Assembly: GCA_023417065.1 (NCBI GenBank)
Contig: JAEZGH010000140.1
Span: 1 to 64,000, forward strand
Reading direction: 5' to 3'
Length of the DNA: 64,000 nt
DNA from: Bacteroidota bacterium
Lineage (GTDB): Bacteria > Bacteroidota > Bacteroidia > Cytophagales > Cyclobacteriaceae
The notes under the pieces were generated by a model. That model had not been told where the DNA came from. It saw only the letters and a program-made list of their open reading frames with translations, and searched no databases. Both the position numbers and the translations under genes were made by a program. This document shows, in pieces, positions 43,484-52,732 of the stretch; the first letter of the stretch is position 1; every line of letters starts with the position of its first letter.

Positions 43484-43918
43484 ATGATGATGGTCAACTA
43501 TCTGAAAATGTACGAAGAACTCGGATACTTGTTCTACGCATTGGCATCTGCGAAGAAACAATTCAGAAAAAGAGAATTTGAGATTCTGAAGGAGCACATC
43601 CAAAAGGAATGGATTCCCTTTGAAGACTCCACAGATGAATTCGGGACAGATGCAGCGAATTATATCTACTTCACTTATGACAGTCTTGTTGAACAGGATT
43701 TCCCTGTCCTCGAAGCATTTAACTCATTCAAAACGTATTTTCTCGATCACAGCAAAGCGTTTGATGAGGTGGTCAGGAAGAAAATCCGGAAAACGGCTGA
43801 ACATATGGCGATGATCGCAGGCAGCGATAAGACAGGGACTTTCCTGATACAAGAGCTGAGAAAATTGCTGAACAAAAAATCAACCTTACACACCGAACAT
43901 GAACTCTGCCACTATTGA
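43484..43918 (+). CDS. Helical protein of unknown function in stress island
   Basis: A 144-residue, all-helical product (YLKMYEELGYLFYALASAKKQFRKREFEILKEHIQKEWIPFEDSTDEFGTDAANYIYFTYDSL) with a fold suggestive of the TerB-like helical group; this is only a pattern impression. Its end overlaps the next gene by 20 bases. The promoter carries a Crp/Fnr-like box and a palindrome. Neighbours are UspA and a REC-Crp regulator, which points to a general or redox stress role. Confidence 0.75.
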   Translation: MMMVNYLKMYEELGYLFYALASAKKQFRKREFEILKEHIQKEWIPFEDSTDEFGTDAANYIYFTYDSLVEQDFPVLEAFNSFKTYFLDHSKAFDEVVRKKIRKTAEHMAMIAGSDKTGTFLIQELRKLLNKKSTLHTEHELCHY

Positions 43919-44255
43919 AACATTGCTCAGGGAGTGTAGCTACCCCTGTATATCGATCATCCTTCCGGCGAATGCAACGGATGAATTGCCCCGGTATATA
44001 CATGATGCCGAAATGATGATGCGCAAAGTCGGCGTACCCGAAGGGACTATTGAATCCATCAGGGAAAATGCCTGGCGCGCAGGCCGGACTTACGAGATGA
44101 GCGGAGATCCAGGTCTGGGGGTCTTTGTTTCAACTAACGTCGCCACCGCTGTTTCATTTCCTTTTCCGGTAAACAAAAGGATGTCTATCGACATGACTTT
44201 TGATACAGAGCATCTGATCCACCTGGAGGAGCTCACAGCCTTTGCGGAAGCCTGA
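43899..44255 (+). CDS. Truncated BaeRF3-like protein
   Basis: The 118-residue product matches only the N-terminal domain of the bacterial archaeo-eukaryotic release-factor-like family 3 (BaeRF3): CSYPCISIILPANATDELPRYIHDAEMMMRK, GDPGLGVFVSTNVATAVSFPFPVNKRMSIDMTFDTEHLIHL. Full members are about 370 residues; the central eRF1-like and C-terminal domains are absent, and the frame ends cleanly with a stop near 44255. It may be a stand-alone N-domain or a remnant. It overlaps the preceding gene, so expression is coupled. Confidence 0.65.
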   Translation: MNSATIETLLRECSYPCISIILPANATDELPRYIHDAEMMMRKVGVPEGTIESIRENAWRAGRTYEMSGDPGLGVFVSTNVATAVSFPFPVNKRMSIDMTFDTEHLIHLEELTAFAEA

Positions 44256-44271
44256 CGGAGTAAACAATCTT

Positions 44272-45330
44272 TCATCGCGCCACCTTTTCAAGGCGCGACC
44301 GATCGATGATCCTGATTCCGTCCGCGCTGATTTCAACAAGCCCTTCGTCGCGAAAATCAGCCAGTGTACGGTTCAATGATTCCGTCGCTGTGCCGATGAT
44401 TCCTGAGATGTCCTTGCGACTAATATTTATAAGGGCCTTCCTTGCGGGCAAGCTGTAGTGGTCCGCCATTTTGAGAAGCGCACCCGCCACCCTCTGACGA
44501 ACCGACTGATACGCCAGATTCAGGAGCCGATTCTCGGTTTCCATCAAATTGTTGGACAGTAACTTTATGAATTTGCGGGCGATCTCGCGACTTGAATAAA
44601 TCAATGAGATGAAGTCTTCTCTTGAAATCAACGCCACGTCGGTATTGTGGAGAGCAATAGCGCTTTCGTTATAAAGCGTGTCTTCCAACAGTGGAGCATA
44701 CCCGATGAAGTCACCGTTCGTGTAAATCCCCGTGACGAGCTCTTTCCCATCGGGATTCAGCTTAAAGGTCTTCACCTCACCACTGACGATAAAGAACAGT
44801 TCATAGGCTGTCTCACCTTCCATAAATAAGAAATCACGCTTGTGGTATTTTCTGAGCGGACGGTTTTCCGAAAGGCGGTTAAACTCCTTCATCTCACGGG
44901 CGCGATTGAAGAAATCATTCACATCGCTGAGATTGTTGGCGAACGTTGTCTTCAGCAGCGCGTTCTTCTTCAGGCGAACTTCAACCACTTTAAGCAATTC
45001 GTGTCCGTCAAACGGCTTGGTCATGTAATCGTCGGCACCGAGGTTCATGCCGTGTCTGATATCCTGGCGGTCCGTTTTTGCAGTCAGGAACACGAAAGGA
45101 ATACATGCAGTTTCGGGATCTTTATGCAGAATATGAAATACCGTGTATCCATCCAGCCCCGGCATCATAATATCACAAAGGATCAGATCGGGTCGCGATT
45201 GATGCGCGAGCTGTACGCCAGCCTTTCCGTCGTTGGCGACTAATATCTCATAATTCGCCAGCTTCAATATCCCCGTAATGTTCTCGGCCATTTCGAGGTT
45301 GTCTTCTATCAGCAGAATAGTTTCAGGCAT
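44272..45330 (-). CDS. Response regulator with REC and Crp/Fnr-type output domains
   Basis: The 352-residue fusion has a receiver domain at residues 1-120 (LLIEDN, phosphoacceptor Asp53 in LILCDIMMPG, Lys105 in MTKPF), then a cyclic-nucleotide-binding-like domain at about 145-260 (RDFLFMEGETAYELFFIVSGEVKTF), and a winged helix at about 285-350 (ISRKDISGIIGTATESLNRTLADF). The recognition helix has E-x-x-N-R instead of E-x-x-S-R. I start at ATG 45330, where the receiver begins. Its start overlaps the stop of the histidine kinase by 8 bases; this is a coupled two-component pair. Confidence 0.9.
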   Translation of the reverse strand: MPETILLIEDNLEMAENITGILKLANYEILVANDGKAGVQLAHQSRPDLILCDIMMPGLDGYTVFHILHKDPETACIPFVFLTAKTDRQDIRHGMNLGADDYMTKPFDGHELLKVVEVRLKKNALLKTTFANNLSDVNDFFNRAREMKEFNRLSENRPLRKYHKRDFLFMEGETAYELFFIVSGEVKTFKLNPDGKELVTGIYTNGDFIGYAPLLEDTLYNESAIALHNTDVALISREDFISLIYSSREIARKFIKLLSNNLMETENRLLNLAYQSVRQRVAGALLKMADHYSLPARKALINISRKDISGIIGTATESLNRTLADFRDEGLVEISADGIRIIDRSRLEKVAR

Positions 45331-47272
45331 AATGTATAGCGTTGGATGATGAGTTAACGGGAACGGCAAGTGGAACATCAACAATAAAGGAACTCCCCAC
45401 ATTTATGGCACTGGTGAACGAAATCCGGCCTTTCAAGAGTCGCGTATACTTTCGCACCAGGTTGAGACCAAGTCCTGTACCTTGTATGTTGACGGCATTC
45501 TGTGCCCGGAAGAAACGTTTGAATACATGCTTCTGCTCTTTTTCGGGAATTCCCATGCCATGGTCAATAACCTCAAAGTGAAGAACATCATCCCTGACCT
45601 GGCACTGCAGTTCGATCAAACCATCAGCGTGTGAATATTTAATCGCATTAGACACCAGGTTACTCAGTATATTCCCGAGAATGTTGCGGTCCAGCACGAC
45701 GATGTCGTCGCCTGCGTATTCCATCCGAATTTGCTGATCCTTGTTCTTCAGGACTTCCATTTCACCGACGAGTTCTTCGAGGAAGTCACGTAACGAAAAC
45801 TGAGAGTACACAACTTTTATCTTTCCCTCTTCGAGTTTTCCCAACGACAGAAAATCATCCAGTAACTCGGTCAGGTTGTTTACAGATCTTTTGATCCTGT
45901 TAAGGTGCGTCGACCGATGTACCTCCAGGTCAACGCCTTTATAATTCTCAAGGAGAAATACAGATGACAGAATGGTGCTCAGTGGAGTGCGGAACTCATG
46001 TGAAACGCTGGTCACAAATCGCGATTTCAGCACATTGAGCTGCCGCTCTTTGTCCAGTGACCGCAAAAGATCTTCCTCCGATTTCTTCTGACGTGTTATA
46101 TTTCGAACCACAATCAGAATTTCGGCGATATAACTGTCGAACGAAGAAAACTGAGTCGCAATAACCTCGTAGAAATTTGCTCCAACAGACACTTCAAACT
46201 GGACCTCACGCCCCTCAAAGGCGAGGCGCAGCTTGGCTTCTGATGATTTGGCCAGGATTGCCGGTAACTGGTGTGCCGAGGACTCAGGCGTGTGCAACCG
46301 CGTATTCAATCCCAGACGGGCTAATTCTTTGCCTTCGACAAACAGGTAGCGGAGGTCGCGATCCAGTACACCTATAAAACCCTCCGGAAAATTCTTAGCG
46401 ACGGCCTTATACAAGAGCTGTGATTTTTTCAGACGCTGCTCGATAAGTTTTCTTTCTTCAATTTCCCGCATCAGGTTCTGGTTCGTCATCACAAGTTCTG
46501 AGGTGCGAAACTTAACCTGATCCTCAAGGCGCGAATTATATCGCTCCAGCTCCTCGTACTGCGCAGCTATTTTAGCTTCCTGCTCTTTTCTCTTCGTGAT
46601 ATCAGTGACAAATGCGATGACAAACAATTCACCGTTGTCATAGTAACTGCTCAGGCTTACTTCTACGGGAACCTCTCTCCCATCACGGGTCAGTGCAAAG
46701 ACGTTACGACCGCAATCGATGCGCTTGTTTCCAGGATCGCGCGCATAGCCCTCGCGCTTTTCATCATGACGTTGTCTGAAACGCTCAGGGATCAACTCTT
46801 CCACCTGCATATGGCACAGCTCAGCAGGAGCATATCCAAATATTCTCTCAGCCCCTGGATTCACAAGGATGATCTTCCCGCTTTTGTCAACCATGAGAAT
46901 CGCCTCTGAAACATTCTCGAAAAGTGCCTTTAGTTGCTTTTTGTACTTCTGCTCACGTTGATGCAAACGCCGGAATCTGGCAGTAAAGACAACTCCCGAC
47001 CAGATTGTCATAATTGAAAACACCCGGTTGATCAGCATGCCATCGGAATGCTCTGAACCAAAGATGTAGCCCACCGTCATCGCGACTGAACAGATCACGC
47101 CAATGGCAAAAAGATATTTGTAATGCCGAAGCAACCACAATCCATAAAATCCTAGCAGGACGTAGTAAACAGAGCCGGGAATCAGATTTGAATAAATCTG
47201 GGCCACGCATATCCCTGTCATAAGAAATGCGCCAATTACGAATAATATGATTGCCCGGCGGTCAGGATGCAT
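45323..47272 (-). CDS. PAS domain sensor histidine kinase
   Basis: The 649-residue product has four to five N-terminal membrane helices (residues about 7-100), then a PAS domain (about 115-225, LFENVSEAILMVDKSGKIILVNPGAERIFGY), a coiled coil (about 230-275), a second PAS-like region, HisKA (SVSHEFRTPLSTILSS, phospho-His) and HATPase (NILGNILSNLVSNAIKYSH, DHGMGIPEKE, GTGLGLNLV). It is upstream of and overlaps the REC-Crp gene, its probable partner. No periplasmic sensor domain is obvious, so sensing may be by the membrane part or PAS. Confidence 0.93.
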   Translation of the reverse strand: MHPDRRAIILFVIGAFLMTGICVAQIYSNLIPGSVYYVLLGFYGLWLLRHYKYLFAIGVICSVAMTVGYIFGSEHSDGMLINRVFSIMTIWSGVVFTARFRRLHQREQKYKKQLKALFENVSEAILMVDKSGKIILVNPGAERIFGYAPAELCHMQVEELIPERFRQRHDEKREGYARDPGNKRIDCGRNVFALTRDGREVPVEVSLSSYYDNGELFVIAFVTDITKRKEQEAKIAAQYEELERYNSRLEDQVKFRTSELVMTNQNLMREIEERKLIEQRLKKSQLLYKAVAKNFPEGFIGVLDRDLRYLFVEGKELARLGLNTRLHTPESSAHQLPAILAKSSEAKLRLAFEGREVQFEVSVGANFYEVIATQFSSFDSYIAEILIVVRNITRQKKSEEDLLRSLDKERQLNVLKSRFVTSVSHEFRTPLSTILSSVFLLENYKGVDLEVHRSTHLNRIKRSVNNLTELLDDFLSLGKLEEGKIKVVYSQFSLRDFLEELVGEMEVLKNKDQQIRMEYAGDDIVVLDRNILGNILSNLVSNAIKYSHADGLIELQCQVRDDVLHFEVIDHGMGIPEKEQKHVFKRFFRAQNAVNIQGTGLGLNLVRKYTRLLKGRISFTSAINVGSSFIVDVPLAVPVNSSSNAIHYA

Positions 47273-47479
47273 GTGCTAATTGCTTATAGGCAATGTAGAT
47301 CTCCAGAAGGGGGCGTATCATGACTGTTGTCAACGGATCAGTGGATATTGATCATCGATGGCGCATAGTGCACAGAGGAGCAATCGATTCCAGACCAGAA
47401 ATTGCTATGAACGCGTTTTATGACTATCGTCATAGTTATGAGAAAGATTCGGCGTTAAATTATTTCCACGAAATCAAAC

Positions 47480-48688
47480 ATGGTAGGATTACCGGCATCC
47501 GAAAAACGAGTCAGCAAACCAGTTCGAAAGATGGACGGGGCTGGCTATTACCTGCGAAACAACGTCAGATTAATCCACGGTGGCACCGATTACTTCAACC
47601 TGCTGGAACGGCTGATAGACGAAGCTACGTCCAGTATCTACCTGCAGACTTACATCTTCGAGGCTGATCCCACGGGTAGAAGGGTTGCCAGGGCGTTACT
47701 AAGGGCGGCGGAACGAAACGTTAAAGTAGCAATCCTTACCGACGGGTACGCTTCCCAACACCTGCCCTTCTGGCTGATTGAATCCTTTCGCGCAGCCGGA
47801 ATCCAGTTCGACTGGTTTCACCCTTTGTGGAAGGGGCGGAATTTTTACTTCGGAAGACGCCTCCACCACAAAGTAGTGGTTGTTGACTCGGTAAAGGCTC
47901 TTGTCGGTGGTTTGAATATAAGCGACCGGTACAACGACACTGATAAGCGCCCGGCATGGCTTGATTGGGCAATTTATGTCAAAGGCGACGTAGCTATGGC
48001 CGTAGAGCGAGTATGTCAGCATCGAAGCAATATTTCGCTTCAGGACAACAAGCATGTCTCCAGCGAATATGTCGTGTTAGACGATCCTGTCACGGAAACC
48101 TGCGAAGTTCGGGTGCGCCTCAACGATTGGGTGAACCGAAAGATGCAGGTTACGAACAGCTACCTCGAGATGTTCCGCAGGGCGAAGTCGCACATCATTC
48201 TGGCTTCACCTTACTTTATGCCGGGTCACAAAGTTCGGAAGATGATGGCTGATGCCGTAAAGCGCGGTGTTCGCGTAACGGTAATTCTGGGAAGCAAATC
48301 TGATGTGGCCATAGCGCGTTTTGCAGAGGAGTATCTCTACCCCTGGCTATTGCGCAATAACATTGAAATATACGAGTACCAGAAAAATGTTCTACACGGA
48401 AAGCTGGCCACCTACGATGGCGTTTGGGTCACCAACGGGTCATACAACTTAAACAACATCAGCGCTTATGCGAGTGTGGAACTGAACCTTGATGTCTACA
48501 ACCGCAGCTTTGCGTGCGAGGTTGAACGAAGCCTGCGACAAACGATGGCAGAGGAATGTGAACGCGTTACTATGGACCATTTTCGAAAACGCGACAATCT
48601 GTTTCGCAGGTTTCTTCAGCGGTCTGCGTATGACATTATCCGAATCGTGCTCTTCCTGTTTACTTTTTATTTTCGTCAGCGCGACTAA
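47480..48688 (+). CDS. Phospholipase D-like / cardiolipin-synthase-type protein
   Basis: The 402-residue product has two HKD motifs, RLHHKVVVVDSVKALVGGLNISDRY and VLHGKLATYDGVWVTNGSYNLNN. The N-terminus lacks the membrane helices of classic cardiolipin synthase and instead starts after a short leader, YLRNNVRLIHGGTDYFNLLERLIDEATSSIYLQTYIFEAD. The end has a basic, hydrophobic tail (IIRIVLFLFTFYF). It may act in phospholipid synthesis or hydrolysis at the membrane. The coding region overlaps the convergent hydrolase gene by 29 bases. Confidence 0.88.
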   Translation: MVGLPASEKRVSKPVRKMDGAGYYLRNNVRLIHGGTDYFNLLERLIDEATSSIYLQTYIFEADPTGRRVARALLRAAERNVKVAILTDGYASQHLPFWLIESFRAAGIQFDWFHPLWKGRNFYFGRRLHHKVVVVDSVKALVGGLNISDRYNDTDKRPAWLDWAIYVKGDVAMAVERVCQHRSNISLQDNKHVSSEYVVLDDPVTETCEVRVRLNDWVNRKMQVTNSYLEMFRRAKSHIILASPYFMPGHKVRKMMADAVKRGVRVTVILGSKSDVAIARFAEEYLYPWLLRNNIEIYEYQKNVLHGKLATYDGVWVTNGSYNLNNISAYASVELNLDVYNRSFACEVERSLRQTMAEECERVTMDHFRKRDNLFRRFLQRSAYDIIRIVLFLFTFYFRQRD

Positions 48689-49697
48689 CAGTGCCGCCGA
48701 ACATTCTGATAAACAGGCCGCGAATCGTTTCTTTGTCCCATCCGGCGAAGCGACCTCGCTGCATTACAAGCGTATTAGCTTCAGGATAGTCCACGAAATA
48801 ATGAAATACGAATCTTTCCTTTGGATTCATCCAACCCCGCATCTGTCCGAAGCGCAAATCATTAAAAACGAGGGTATCGCCCCAGCGTTCAATGGTATAA
48901 AAACCATTTGAGAATTCCTTCAAACTACGTACCGCTGACATCTCCCTGACCTGACGGAGCAAGTGTTCGTTGCGCGGGAAAAACTGGAAGCGGATCGAAT
49001 CACGTTTGTCAAACACCGACACGTGAGCGGTGTGAAATCCGGCCTCGTCCGCAGCTGCGACGAAAAAGAGAAGACTACTCAAGGGAGCCGGTGTGACCAG
49101 AATCTTGTCATATCCGATTGCATTCCGCTCCAGTTCAGCCTGCACTTTATTGCGGGTAATCCATTGCATACAGAATGCAGTAATCAGATATAATCCTGCA
49201 ACCGATACTCCGGCGAGCGCATATCGCCTACGCATCGTAACGTTTTTAGAGAAAAGAACTATTAACAACGCAATGAGTAGCGGAAGAGCAAAGGCGGGGT
49301 CAAAGACATAAAGTGCGTGAAAAGAAATTTTTTCGTTGCCGAAAGGCTCGAGCCAACCTGCGCCGTAAGCATTGAAAGCGTCGATGAAAATATGCAAGCT
49401 TAGTTGCAAGCCGAAGAATCCAATCCAGAAGCACCACGACAAATTTGAACGCGCAAAGATGCCACGAGAGCACCATGCAAGTACTAATGACCCGGTCACG
49501 ACGAAGAAAAATGAATGCGTGATTCCGCGGTGCACCATGAGGTTCTGTGCAGGATCAATCCACAGCGCAGCAACCACATCGACATCCGGCAAGTATTGAG
49601 CTGCTGCCCCGAGGGCAAGTGCTTTTCTTCCTATCTGATTGCGTGCGGTGAGTTCTCCCGTCACGGCTCCCAGGACGAGGTGAGTTAGCGTATCCAT
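48660..49697 (-). CDS. YdjM-like membrane metal-dependent hydrolase family protein
   Basis: The 345-residue product starts MDTLTHLVLGAVTGELTA and carries LPDVDVVAALW and HRGITHSFFF, the His/Asp-rich motifs of the YdjM/DUF457 family, in a set of about five membrane helices. The C-terminal half is a soluble beta-rich part (YDKILVTPAPLSSLLFFVAAADEAGF). Enzyme activity is assumed from the metal-type motifs; a substrate is not known. It is convergent and overlapping with the phospholipase-D-like gene. Confidence 0.85.
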   Translation of the reverse strand: MDTLTHLVLGAVTGELTARNQIGRKALALGAAAQYLPDVDVVAALWIDPAQNLMVHRGITHSFFFVVTGSLVLAWCSRGIFARSNLSWCFWIGFFGLQLSLHIFIDAFNAYGAGWLEPFGNEKISFHALYVFDPAFALPLLIALLIVLFSKNVTMRRRYALAGVSVAGLYLITAFCMQWITRNKVQAELERNAIGYDKILVTPAPLSSLLFFVAAADEAGFHTAHVSVFDKRDSIRFQFFPRNEHLLRQVREMSAVRSLKEFSNGFYTIERWGDTLVFNDLRFGQMRGWMNPKERFVFHYFVDYPEANTLVMQRGRFAGWDKETIRGLFIRMFGGTVSRADENKK

Positions 49698-50220
49698 TCG
49701 TGGAAAGGGAGAGTTACAAAGATTAACACTTTCGGGCTTAGAACCAACACGGCGGTAAAGCCGGTTTTGGCCGGCTTTACCTTGCTACATAACCAACCTT
49801 AATAGACGATGCTTTCACATTTACCTAAACATGCTTGCGCACTCGTGAATCTCATAAGAACGCGAACCTTCGGGGTTTCACTACAATGACAAACAGAATC
49901 AGACGCCGGTTTCGCGCAGCATCGAAACACGTGTAGCATTCCGTGGTAGTTCAAATTATCTCAATTACTATCATCCCCGCGATGACGATTGGTTTCCATG
50001 CGCGAAACATTCGTCATGTAACACATCGCTCAGGTTGACCATTAGTTAATCTCCTCTTATTCGGCAATGCTGATTTTGATTAACAGGCGTCATGATATCC
50101 ATCAGGAAAAAAGCTACCCTAAAGTAGTATATTATCACTGCACCCGGAACGTCAACGTGCCATTCGCCCGGCAACATCAGAATCACAATTTCTTTCGTTA
50201 CACCAAAAAAACCACTCGTT
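49698..50220. other. Spacer with a perfect hairpin and a candidate weak Crp/Fnr box
   Basis: About 520 bases without a gene. GGTAAAGCCGG (49754-49764) pairs with CCGGCTTTACC (49771-49781), a perfect 11-base stem with a 6-base loop but no T run. The stretch 49830-49990 resembles eroded intergenic repeat sequence. A weak Crp/Fnr-like box is listed separately. Confidence 0.5.
50070..50135 (+). promoter_or_regulatory. Weak Crp/Fnr-like box and degenerate -7 region upstream of the PNPOx-fold gene
   Basis: CTGAT-TTTG-ATTAA (50070-50083) has two mismatches to TTGAT-N4-ATCAA. TATATTAT (50128-50135) begins exactly 51.5 bases after its centre, the spacing seen in the strong promoters, but matches TAnnTTTG poorly (two mismatches). 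Treat as suggestive only. Confidence 0.3.
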
Positions 50221-50679
50221 ATGCTAGGTACATTGTCAAACACCCAGATTGAGCACGTACTTCACCGAAATCTTTATGGTCGGCTCGGCTATTTATCCAA
50301 CGGACGTATTCATATTGTTCCAATTGCATTTGCGTATCGGAATAATCGGATTTATGCGCAGTCGAAGGTCGGGCAAAAAATTGAAAGTATGAGGCTAAAT
50401 CCCAAAGTAAGCTTTCAGGTTGATGAGATTGATAACATGGCTAACTGGCGTAGTGTATTATGCTGTGGAACTTATGTTGAAATTACCGATCCTGAAGAAC
50501 AGGAGGCAGTGTTTTCAGAACTGCAGGATCGTCTCGCGCCGGTCGTGACTTCAGAAAGTACGCGCAAGCCCCCAAAAAATTCGGATCCGCCTTTCATCGT
50601 GAAGAAAAAACTTCGCCCGGTGGTATTTGCAATCGAAATTGCTGAACATACCGGGCGATTTGAAAAATCAGGACGATAA
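50221..50679 (+). CDS. Pyridoxamine-5'-phosphate-oxidase-fold FMN-binding protein
   Basis: A 152-residue split-barrel flavin-binding protein: GRLGYLSNGRIHIVPIAFAYRNNRIYAQSKVGQKIESMRLNPKVSFQVDEIDNMANWRSVLCCGTYVEI is the common pattern of the PNPOx-like (Pfam Putative_PNPOx) group. The final RPVVFAIEIAEHTGRFEK completes the barrel. Likely an FMN- or haem-linked oxidoreductase of unknown substrate, plausible in the stress island. Confidence 0.85.
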   Translation: MLGTLSNTQIEHVLHRNLYGRLGYLSNGRIHIVPIAFAYRNNRIYAQSKVGQKIESMRLNPKVSFQVDEIDNMANWRSVLCCGTYVEITDPEEQEAVFSELQDRLAPVVTSESTRKPPKNSDPPFIVKKKLRPVVFAIEIAEHTGRFEKSGR

Positions 50680-50695
50680 GGTTACGGCGTGATAG

Positions 50696-50941
50696 CTATA
50701 CCATTTCCTTCCGGCTGTCAATGAGTGACCCTTGTTTTTTATGGGTAAACTTACTGACTTCCTGGACTACCTCATTCATTTTTTCCCCAATCTTATCCCC
50801 TACAGAATCAACCAGGTCGTCTCCCTTTTCGATGATTTTTTTACGTGTTACCGATCCTTTTTCCGGAGCCAAGAGCATTCCGACAACTATGCCAGCGCCT
50901 AGCGCAGCAAGCGTCGCTAATAAATAGCTGGACGTTTTCAT
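50696..50941 (-). CDS. YtxH domain protein
   Basis: The 81-residue product has a single N-terminal hydrophobic helix (LLATLAALGAGIVVGMLLAPEKGSVTRKK, with the YtxH GxxxGxLLAPxxG motif), then an amphipathic coiled coil (LVDSVGDKIGEKMNEVVQEVSKF). YtxH proteins are small stress-related membrane proteins. It is convergent with the PNPOx-fold gene, with 16 bases between the stops. Confidence 0.88.
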   Translation of the reverse strand: MKTSSYLLATLAALGAGIVVGMLLAPEKGSVTRKKIIEKGDDLVDSVGDKIGEKMNEVVQEVSKFTHKKQGSLIDSRKEMV

Positions 50942-51535
50942 AATTTTGGATTTGAGGTGTTATTTATTCTCTACTAACGTCAGCTTTATCTATCTACAAA
51001 GCAATGATGGCAGTCATCGTCATCAGGACTTTGAATATCCGCGGCCCGATTAAGTAATGATAATTTCTGCGTTAGGATTGATACCCGACTCAAATAATAA
51101 GGACATCTCATTTCGTGAAGTAATGGCGTCTGTTCGGGCATGTAAAAAAGCAAAAGGCGGAAGATTCACCTCCGCCTTTCCGACACTGCGAGTAAGCGCG
51201 CATTCAAGCGAATACTTCATTCAGCGTCTGAACAACTACTTCGTCATAAGCTCAGTGTGCATATTCTGCAAGGATTACAATCGAAAGACATATAGCTTTC
51301 AAAAATTGCCTGATTCACTGAATCTCCGTCTGAGAGTAGTTGCTTTATGTTGATCTAAGATAAAAATAAATTACTAAAACCTGATATGATCCTGGTCAGA
51401 AATCTGTCAGATCGTTGTCATTCCCGTGCAAACACATTCGGCGTTCGGATGTTTAGATACGGCCGGTTACTTTCCATCGCTGGCTGGCACTGAGTTTTTT
51501 GTTTTCAATTCATTCCACTAAACACAAACGCACAG
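50942..51535. other. Spacer with a hairpin at 51153-51179
   Basis: About 590 bases without a supported gene. AAAGGCGGA (51153-51161) pairs with TCCGCCTTT (51171-51179). It has an A-rich flank on the left and no T run on the right, so on the minus strand the A run becomes a T run: a possible terminator of a minus-strand transcript. The plus-strand frame through it (51057-51353) is not convincing. Confidence 0.5.
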
Positions 51536-52732
51536 ATGGCAGAATGGAGCAATTGGTCGGGCAGCCTCACTTTTGAGCCTTCATCGCTATTGCATCCCAA
51601 ATCTGAAGACGATATCGTGGACATCGTGAACAAATGCAGAGATGAAAACAAAACCATTCGCGTTGTGGGTAGTGGACATTCATCGTCAGCTTTGGTTCAG
51701 ACCAAGGATGTACTAATAAGTCTCAAACACTTTAAAGGGATCAAGTCGATCGATAAGGAAGCCATGACTGCTACTCTGATGGCTGGAATGACGGTTGAAG
51801 AATCTAATACAGCCCTGGAGAAAATGGGCTATGCCCTGTTCAACACCGGTGATGTCGATGTGCAATATCTCGCTGGAGCAATCAGTACAGGCACACATGG
51901 TAGTGGAAGAAGACTCCGGAACCTTTCATCAATGCTAATGCGGGTCCGAATTGTGAATTCTCAGGGCGATATCGTTGAATACGATCACAAGGAACATCCC
52001 GAAGAAATCAAAGCATTCCGGGTTTCACTTGGTTCGCTCGGAGTCATTACCGAGCTGACCGTACGAATACTTCCGTTGTTCTCCCTTCAACGGATGGATG
52101 TGTTTGCAAGCATCGAAGATTGTTTTCAATACTTCGACGAGATCGCCGACCGTTACAGAAATGTTGATTTCTACTGGTATCCCCGCAGGGATGAAGTTAA
52201 AATCCGCATTCTTAATGACCTTGAAAAGGGAATTTCCAAACTACCCTTCCGGCACGTTGTGCAAAGCCGTGAGGAAGATGTTGTCGGAAAGGTTTTGCCA
52301 AGGACACGTGAACTTCGCTTCGACGAAACAGAATTCGCCTTCGACGCTGAAGTCGCATGGGAGTGTTTCCGCGAGGTCAGGAAGCGCGTCAAGGAGAAGC
52401 ATAGACGCACCGTTGCATGGCGCACCCTTTTCAGAACCATTGCGAAAGACGATAGTTTCCTAAGTCCGCATTATGGCCGGGAAAGTGTTACCATTTCGTT
52501 GCATCACAATGCCGGACTACCTTATCGGGAATACTTCGAGGACATCGAACCAATATTCAACGCATACGGAGGACGCCCCCATTGGGGCAAAAAACACAAC
52601 CTCAAAAGAGATATGCTGAAGGACTTGTTTCCTGAATGGAACGTGTTCCATCAAATGCGAAAGCAGATGGATCCGGATGAAATTTTCCTCAATGAATATC
52701 TTCGGAAACTTTTTAATGAAAATAAAGACTGA
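51536..52732 (+). CDS. FAD-linked aldonolactone oxidase-like protein (D-arabinono-1,4-lactone oxidase family)
   Basis: The 398-residue product has an N-terminal FAD_binding_4 domain: TIRVVGSGHSSSALVQTKDVLISLKHF, AGMTVEESNTAL, LFNTGDVDVQYLAGAISTGTHGSGRR (a His in the THGSG motif). The C-terminal part is the ALO domain with HHNAGLPYREYFEDIEPIFNAYGGRPHWGKKHNL (HWGKKH motif). This family oxidises sugar lactones such as L-gulono- or D-arabinono-lactone. The next gene overlaps its stop by one base. Confidence 0.9.
   Translation: MAEWSNWSGSLTFEPSSLLHPKSEDDIVDIVNKCRDENKTIRVVGSGHSSSALVQTKDVLISLKHFKGIKSIDKEAMTATLMAGMTVEESNTALEKMGYALFNTGDVDVQYLAGAISTGTHGSGRRLRNLSSMLMRVRIVNSQGDIVEYDHKEHPEEIKAFRVSLGSLGVITELTVRILPLFSLQRMDVFASIEDCFQYFDEIADRYRNVDFYWYPRRDEVKIRILNDLEKGISKLPFRHVVQSREEDVVGKVLPRTRELRFDETEFAFDAEVAWECFREVRKRVKEKHRRTVAWRTLFRTIAKDDSFLSPHYGRESVTISLHHNAGLPYREYFEDIEPIFNAYGGRPHWGKKHNLKRDMLKDLFPEWNVFHQMRKQMDPDEIFLNEYLRKLFNENKD

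Noticed and set aside
49754..49781. Perfect hairpin as a terminator
   Set aside because: No T run follows on either strand; kept only as a structural note.
51057..51353. 98-codon plus-strand frame
   Set aside because: Runs through a perfect hairpin at 51153-51179 and has no recognisable protein features.
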